Translations under genes and position numbers: made by a program
The notes under the pieces: model-generated
Seen by the model: only the letters and a program-made list of their open reading frames with translations
Told to the model about the DNA's origin: nothing
Database searches by the model: none
Shown here: in pieces, positions 58,825-64,000 of the stretch
Numbering within the stretch: position 1 is the stretch's first letter
Layout: every line of letters starts with the position of its first letter
Source of the DNA: Stictocephala bisonia
Taxonomy: Eukaryota; Arthropoda; Insecta; Hemiptera; Membracidae
Direction of reading: 5' to 3'
DNA: 64,000 nt
NCBI GenBank assembly: GCA_035578905.1
Contig: JAQJVL010000199.1
Span: 496,001 to 560,000 of the forward strand

Positions 58825-59401
58825 CTACAAAACACATGTAAGTAGAAGGCAAAATATCTTCAATATGATAAGAAAGTAATTATTCAGTACTATTAGTAAA
58901 TGACTAATGTCCAACAGAAAGAAAATAATTTGTACATGAGGTAAACCACAGCTAAGTTATCTTATTTATTTTGTTGTTGTTGCGATATTACTGTAAAAAC
59001 CCCGTTTACTTGATGAGTACACATATGTTTTCATATTACGAATAACACTAAAATACATTTTAGAATTTGTAAGATTATTCTATCTTGCATATTTATAGTA
59101 TTTATGGATAGAATTACTACTCAATTAGATAATTATTTTACAGTTAAAAAACTTAATTTATGCAACAAAAATAATACAATTATTTTGTTAGTAATGAAAT
59201 AACACACAACCAATACGAACAAACACCACATCTGGTAGCATTTATAATTTGAGGATGCACTGAAAACAAACAGTAAGAATTGCATTATGTTACTAAAAGA
59301 AAAAACTGAGAAAACCCTGAGAGGTCTTGTACCAACAATACTTTTTTTATTTAAAAAAATGTACTGAAGTAATTTGGCCCTAGCTTAGAGAAACAATTCA
59401 T

Positions 59402-59830
59402 TATTCATTTCTAAGACGCCGATCGTAGAGATATGGGCGAATATGAAGGGAGAATGAGTGTGATGTGTGTAGATGAACAAATGTAGTCATTGTTACTATC
59501 TGAGTTCAACTTAGCTCAGAAAGGACTATTTATTAATACCTCAATAGCCAGGACAACTATGGGACCGACAGCTTTACGTGGAATCCGAACCACGTAGTTT
59601 TGGTCTGATTTTCAGCTAACTGACAAGTCTGACACTCAGTTCTCTTCCCTACACATCTGAACCTTGACTACCATTCAACATGGACACTCCAGACTTCTCT
59701 AGTAGTGTCCAGATCGATGCCAACCATTGAGCGGACACTGTGTTGGTATTAAGAGGACTGAGCATGAAACCCATCACCTACAATCTCTCAAACACTTTGT
59801 TCCCAAGCTTTTACACTGCGCCACCAGTCC
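59402..59830 (+). repeat. Dispersed repeat C2, near full length
   Basis: Best match to 12063-12480. Begins taagacgccgatcgtagaga and ends around actgcgccaccagtcc. Confidence 0.75.
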
Positions 59831-60148
59831 ATACATGTCCAATATTCTGTAAAGGAACAACAATGCGCTAGGGATAGACAGCTGTCTGAGAAAATGATGG
59901 TGGTATACAAGATGAAACTACGGACAAAGTTTATCTAGAGTTACACCAGTAAACTATTTTGTGTCCTAAAAGGCTTCCTGCACTCAAGAACCAATATATT
60001 ATTTTTATTTCTTAACCTCAGTAGTACAGTACTTTTAATTTTGACACTAATACAATTTTTTTTCAATGTAACTAAAAAACAACTGTATGCCCGTTTATTG
60101 TTTCTCCACAAATCTTCACTTACTGTAGTTTTTTCTACATATAAAAAA

Positions 60149-60362
60149 GGAGAGGTTGATCTCCTCTTAAACCATACTCTCCCCTTGGACTGCTGAACTA
60201 TGCGGGGAACTAGATAGAGTAGGGGGAGAGTTGGTATATTATAAGATGAATATTACTGAAAAAAAACAAAACAAACAGTCAAGGTTAGGATTCAAACCTG
60301 CGCTATATCTAACTAAGATACAAAATCGTGACGCCTTAGAGGGCTCAACCACTGGCTCTCCC
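60149..60362 (-). mobile_element. tRNA-derived SINE A, copy 3
   Basis: Same body and tRNA end as 23290-23513, with B box GCAGGTTTGAATCCTAAC on the minus strand. Confidence 0.72.
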
Positions 60363-61845
60363 AATTCTTTAGGTAGATAATAATTTATTTCTACAAATAG
60401 AGAATACAACTAAGCAGCCACTACATTACAATGAATTGTTTGTTTATAGACTATTAAAGCTAAATTGCAAATTTACTAAGCACTTTGTCTGATTTTAATC
60501 AGATACATACTTATAAAAGGAATCAGTTATTAACTTATCAATTTGGCTGTTAAATCAAATAATTATTGACATTTCTTTAATAGATATGTTATTAAGCCAA
60601 GAAAATTATATTTTATTACTAGAGGTTTTTTATGATTTAATTTATATTTTACTAATAAATACATTCTGTTATGCACATTTAGTGGCTGAGTGAGAGATAT
60701 TGTTTATATGGATTGTCCGAAGGGTTTTTTTGTTTTATTTGTTGTATATAATTTTGAATTTTAAACAAAAAACAATTCAAATACTCCTGTTAAGCATGGT
60801 CAAGTAACATGGTCAAAATAAGATAGTCCATGATAAATGGAGATGAGCGGACCTTCCAAATGAGCGGACGTAACGTTACAAGATTATGATAATAATTAAA
60901 CCCCTTCTTTAAAGGCTCAGAACACACTTTAATTTACATGCATTTTTATATGGTAGATTAGTGGTTAGTGTTTGAATCAGAAAGCTTCCTAGGCTTTGGC
61001 TTATTTAAATTTGCTTACAAATAATTGAACAATCAGGAGGGAAGTTGGACTGTATTACTGACTAGATTGAAATGTTTGTTTGCAAGTTAAATTTCTCATG
61101 TAGTGATAAGGTGTCGGCAACATTATCAGAGAATACCACGTTTTCTCATCTACATGTAATGTGAATTGATTGCCTAGAGCATTTTTTATATTTTGTTTCC
61201 TATTAAATTAACGTTATGAATATTAGTTTGGATTTTGAAACCTGTTATAGGTTGGTGTAGTGTTGAAAGTAGATTTAAACAAAGTCAACAATTATTCCTT
61301 AATAATCAGCTAATTATAATCAGCAAGACACCTTTCTCAGTTAAGGTTGTACAATAGTTATATTTCCATTGCAAAACAAAATTTTTTTATTGAGGTTTTA
61401 AATAAAATTTTAAAAATTTAGTTTTACCGTACATTCATTTATATGCATATGTGCCAGTACGAAAAAGAGACCGTTTTCTTTATGCTAATCTATTCCTAAA
61501 CTTCATTTCTATAACTAAAACCGTTATTATTATAGAGAGTCTGTTTATTTAATCTCAAGGTTATTTTTGTCCCAAAAGTGTAATTATTTCTATATATTTA
61601 CTTAATTTTTGTAAACTTTCTAAAATGTTGATTGGGAATGTATGTTGGGAAAATGAATGTACAATCAAACAATGCATGCTTCTTTTTACTATCAATATAC
61701 TTGGACTTATTACTACAGTTAAAATTTATTGCATATACAGTCTAAATAAAATTTAAAACATTTCACACAGTGTTATGAAACTCAATAAGTATTATGAGAA
61801 ATGAAATAAATATGAAACTGTTCACACATTTACAAAATGACTGAC
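60363..61845. other. Integrin intron or upstream sequence
   Basis: No exon or repeat recognised. Confidence 0.4.
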
Positions 61846-61884
61846 CTGACCTACACGATCTAACCACACTTTTGAGCCCATCTC
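61846..61884 (-). CDS. Candidate 39-nt integrin micro-exon
   Basis: Acceptor ATACTTTTCAG and donor GTCAG|GTCAGT enclose 39 nt reading EMGSKVWLDRVGQ, phase 0 on both sides, so it joins the 58580-58824 exon in frame. I cannot match it to a known integrin segment, so it may be chance or an alternative exon. Confidence 0.35.
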
Positions 61885-62529
61885 CTGAAAAGTATAGATG
61901 AATTAAGTACATACGACCGCGAACTTTTTTTTTCTTACAAAAAAAGTATGTAATAACATCTGCAGTAGCATTCAATAGAGGAAGAGTAAAGCAGTAACAA
62001 ACATTAGTGAAGAGCAGTACACTTGGGATGGCTGTTAAACAGAATGTCCTTCATAATTTAAATGATTCTTTAGTAGTTTTTTTTAAATGTCATTTAACAT
62101 ATAAGGTAATGAAGATCTAAACATTTATATCTAATATCATAAATTGTAATATGAATAAAATTAATCAAAAAGATAAACAATGATTTCTTGAAGCCTTTTA
62201 TTGTTAAGCACTGTCAAACTTATGTGCAAAATTTACCTCAAATCTGTTAGGGTTAAAATCAAGTTGCAAAATGTTGTTCCCATAACAGGCTAAGTTAAAT
62301 AAAAGCTTGTAAAAAATACAATAAATTAAGGTCTAATAGGGAAGCCAAAGAAGTCATTTTCCTTTCCTATAGGGAGTTAAGTTTGTTCCATATTAATGGT
62401 TTAAAATCATAAAGTTAAAGTTCAAATCAATTCATTGGTAACAGCAGTGAATACATATTCGTCAGTAACAAATCTAAAATACTCTGTCCCTTACCTTTAT
62501 TTTATTCCTTTTTACAGACTAACCCTAGA

Positions 62530-62955
62530 ACTGTTGTAAACAAGTGCACTATTGAACATGAATATACTAAATTCACATTTAATCAGAATCCATCACGTTC
62601 ATTGATTAACCCTTGAACTCTTATAAATACTGTGCACTATTGAACATTTTTACATTGAAATCACGTTTAGACGGAATCAAGCATGTTCATTGATTAATGC
62701 TAGAGCTGTTATAAACACTGCAATATTGAACATGAATATTTCAGACTAAATTCACATTTAATCAGAATCCATCACGTTCATTGATTAACCCTTGAACTCT
62801 TATAAATACTGTGCACTATTGAACATTTTTACATTGAAATCACGTTTAGACGGAATCAAGCATGTTCATTGATTCATGCTAGAGCTGTTATAAACACTGC
62901 ACTATTTAACATGAATATTTCACATTGAATTCACGTTTAGTCAGAATGAAGCATG
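62530..62955. repeat. Higher-order tandem repeat, 179-bp period of two about 89-bp monomers
   Basis: aattcacatttaatcagaat recurs 179 bp apart (62570, 62749). Inside each period two related half-units alternate: cacgttcattgattaaccct and catgttcattgattaatgct. About five monomers are present, and the last is diverged. Confidence 0.85.
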
Positions 62956-62981
62956 TAGCCAAAGATGTAAGGTGTAACCGC

Positions 62982-64000
62982 TAGAGGTGTGCGAGTACTC
63001 GAAACATCGAGTATTTTACTACTCGAACTCGGCTTGAAGCTTCCGAAACTACTCGAAGTTTGATCAAGTATTTCACGAAATATCAGATTTACATCTTAAT
63101 TTAATTTTAAGATTAAACAGTTTTATAAGTTATGAATACAAAAGTGCGCTTTCTTGTTTTATTTTACCCTTATTCATACGCTATCAGTTTGGTACACGTG
63201 ATTATGAACTTAACAATACGCCTAAGAATAGGTAGTACACGACGATAGTCAAATGAACTAGTCGACGTAGTGAACGAGTTCGTTCATTATGATTTGAACT
63301 AGTTGATCAACAAAGCTGGGAAGTTAGCGATCACGGCAAGTAGTTACCATGGTAGCGATCACACATGTTGGTTGTCAGAGTCTACTAGTCACTTGTAACC
63401 CAACCTTAAACAGCGTGAATAAAACAGAAGTGCAGGTTTGTATTTTAACGACCCAAGAAAAGGGACGAGAGATCTGGTTCAAGATGCTCAAAAAGACCTG
63501 TTACCGATACAAATCTTATAGTCTGTACGCCGTGGAAATTATGCATATTTTCGTTCATATCAATAATATCGCTCAATCAAAAGGGTCCCGAGAACGGATC
63601 ACTTTACATCCAAAGAATGATGTCCATCTCGCTTTTGGTATACGTACGTGCAAGGAACCGTTCAGCTCCTTTTCGGAACTGAAATTATCGTATATTTCTT
63701 GCAGTCGAATGAGATCTATTTTGTTTTTTAATCTGAGCAGGGAATCGTCCAATGGTTGACATAAGAAAATAGTGTATCGTATCATATAAAATATGGTAAT
63801 GACGTTCTAGCAGCGTGTAACACAACGTTATTGATTTATTTTACGTCATATAAAAAATAGATATATATATATATCCGTGGCGAACGTCTATTAATTATTA
63901 TTCCATAAACACCTTAGATCGCCAAAACTGTGTGTAACATTTGCGCATACGATATTTTTTCCTGTCAAATTGTTGAACGGTTTTCTGACTAGGTTAGACA
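62982..64000 (+). mobile_element. Left end of a hAT-like element, cut by window edge
   Basis: TAGAGGTGTGCGAGTACTCG looks like a hAT terminus (TAGAGGTGTGCGA) with subterminal repeats of the ctactcgaa motif over 63000-63060. The other end is outside the window, so no target duplication can be checked. The interior has an open frame at 63349-63759 with no recognised domain. Confidence 0.45.

Noticed and set aside
58636..58879. Two plus-strand ORFs opposite the integrin calf exon
   Set aside because: Shadows of the conserved minus-strand exon.
63349..63759. 136-residue plus-strand ORF as host gene
   Set aside because: It lies within a hAT-like element and shows no recognised domain or splice context; kept only as element interior.

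Overview
The window is AT-rich eukaryotic genomic DNA from an arthropod, most likely an insect. The evidence is spliced genes with GT-AG introns on the minus strand, very large introns, and a dense load of insect-type transposable elements. The element mix (jockey/RTE-like LINEs, a Penelope-like element with a GIY-YIG domain, Helitrons, hAT and mariner remnants, tRNA-derived SINEs) would suit a large hemipteran-type genome, but the exact order is inference.

Three host genes can be supported. (1) A complete phosphoserine aminotransferase gene (PSAT, serine biosynthesis) lies on the minus strand, with start codon at 40580 and stop at 21373. Its CDS of 1092 nt (363 residues) can be rebuilt in phase through every splice junction. 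Its third coding exon is present in four tandem copies (31214-31803), plus a fifth, LINE-truncated copy. (2) The C-terminal part of an alpha integrin lies on the minus strand from 51257 to about 58824, possibly 61884. It includes the furin-type cleavage site, transmembrane helix and GFFKR motif; the N-terminal exons are not in the window. (3) The last exon of an unrecognised membrane protein lies on the plus strand (17992-18225), so this gene and PSAT converge tail to tail.

Region by region: 1-770 DDE transposase pseudogene; 1.9-6.1 kb minus-strand LINE broken by a Penelope-like element (14-bp target duplication), an 81-bp minisatellite and a SINE; 6.1-8.6 kb more LINE debris; 8.6-15.4 kb AT-rich sequence with a few dispersed repeats; 15.5-17.3 kb palindromic Penelope mini-element and a non-autonomous hAT; 18-21 kb terminal exon, LINE fragment and dead mariner; 21.4-40.6 kb PSAT with repeat-filled introns, including a Helitron-end tandem array at 28.4 kb; 41.2-46.6 kb Helitron, TIR element, SINE and LINE; 48.7-49.4 kb a 377-bp tandem duplication; 50.6-51.0 kb a second palindromic Penelope element; 51.3-61.9 kb integrin; 62.5-63.0 kb a higher-order tandem repeat; 63-64 kb the start of a hAT-like element.

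The main novel signals are the PSAT exon array (116-nt exons separated by 42-nt introns, so copies should be mutually exclusive), a hammerhead-like ribozyme motif conserved in the Penelope arms, a tandem array built from a Helitron 3' terminus, and three Helitron copies that share one 5' module but diverge just after the same start codon.
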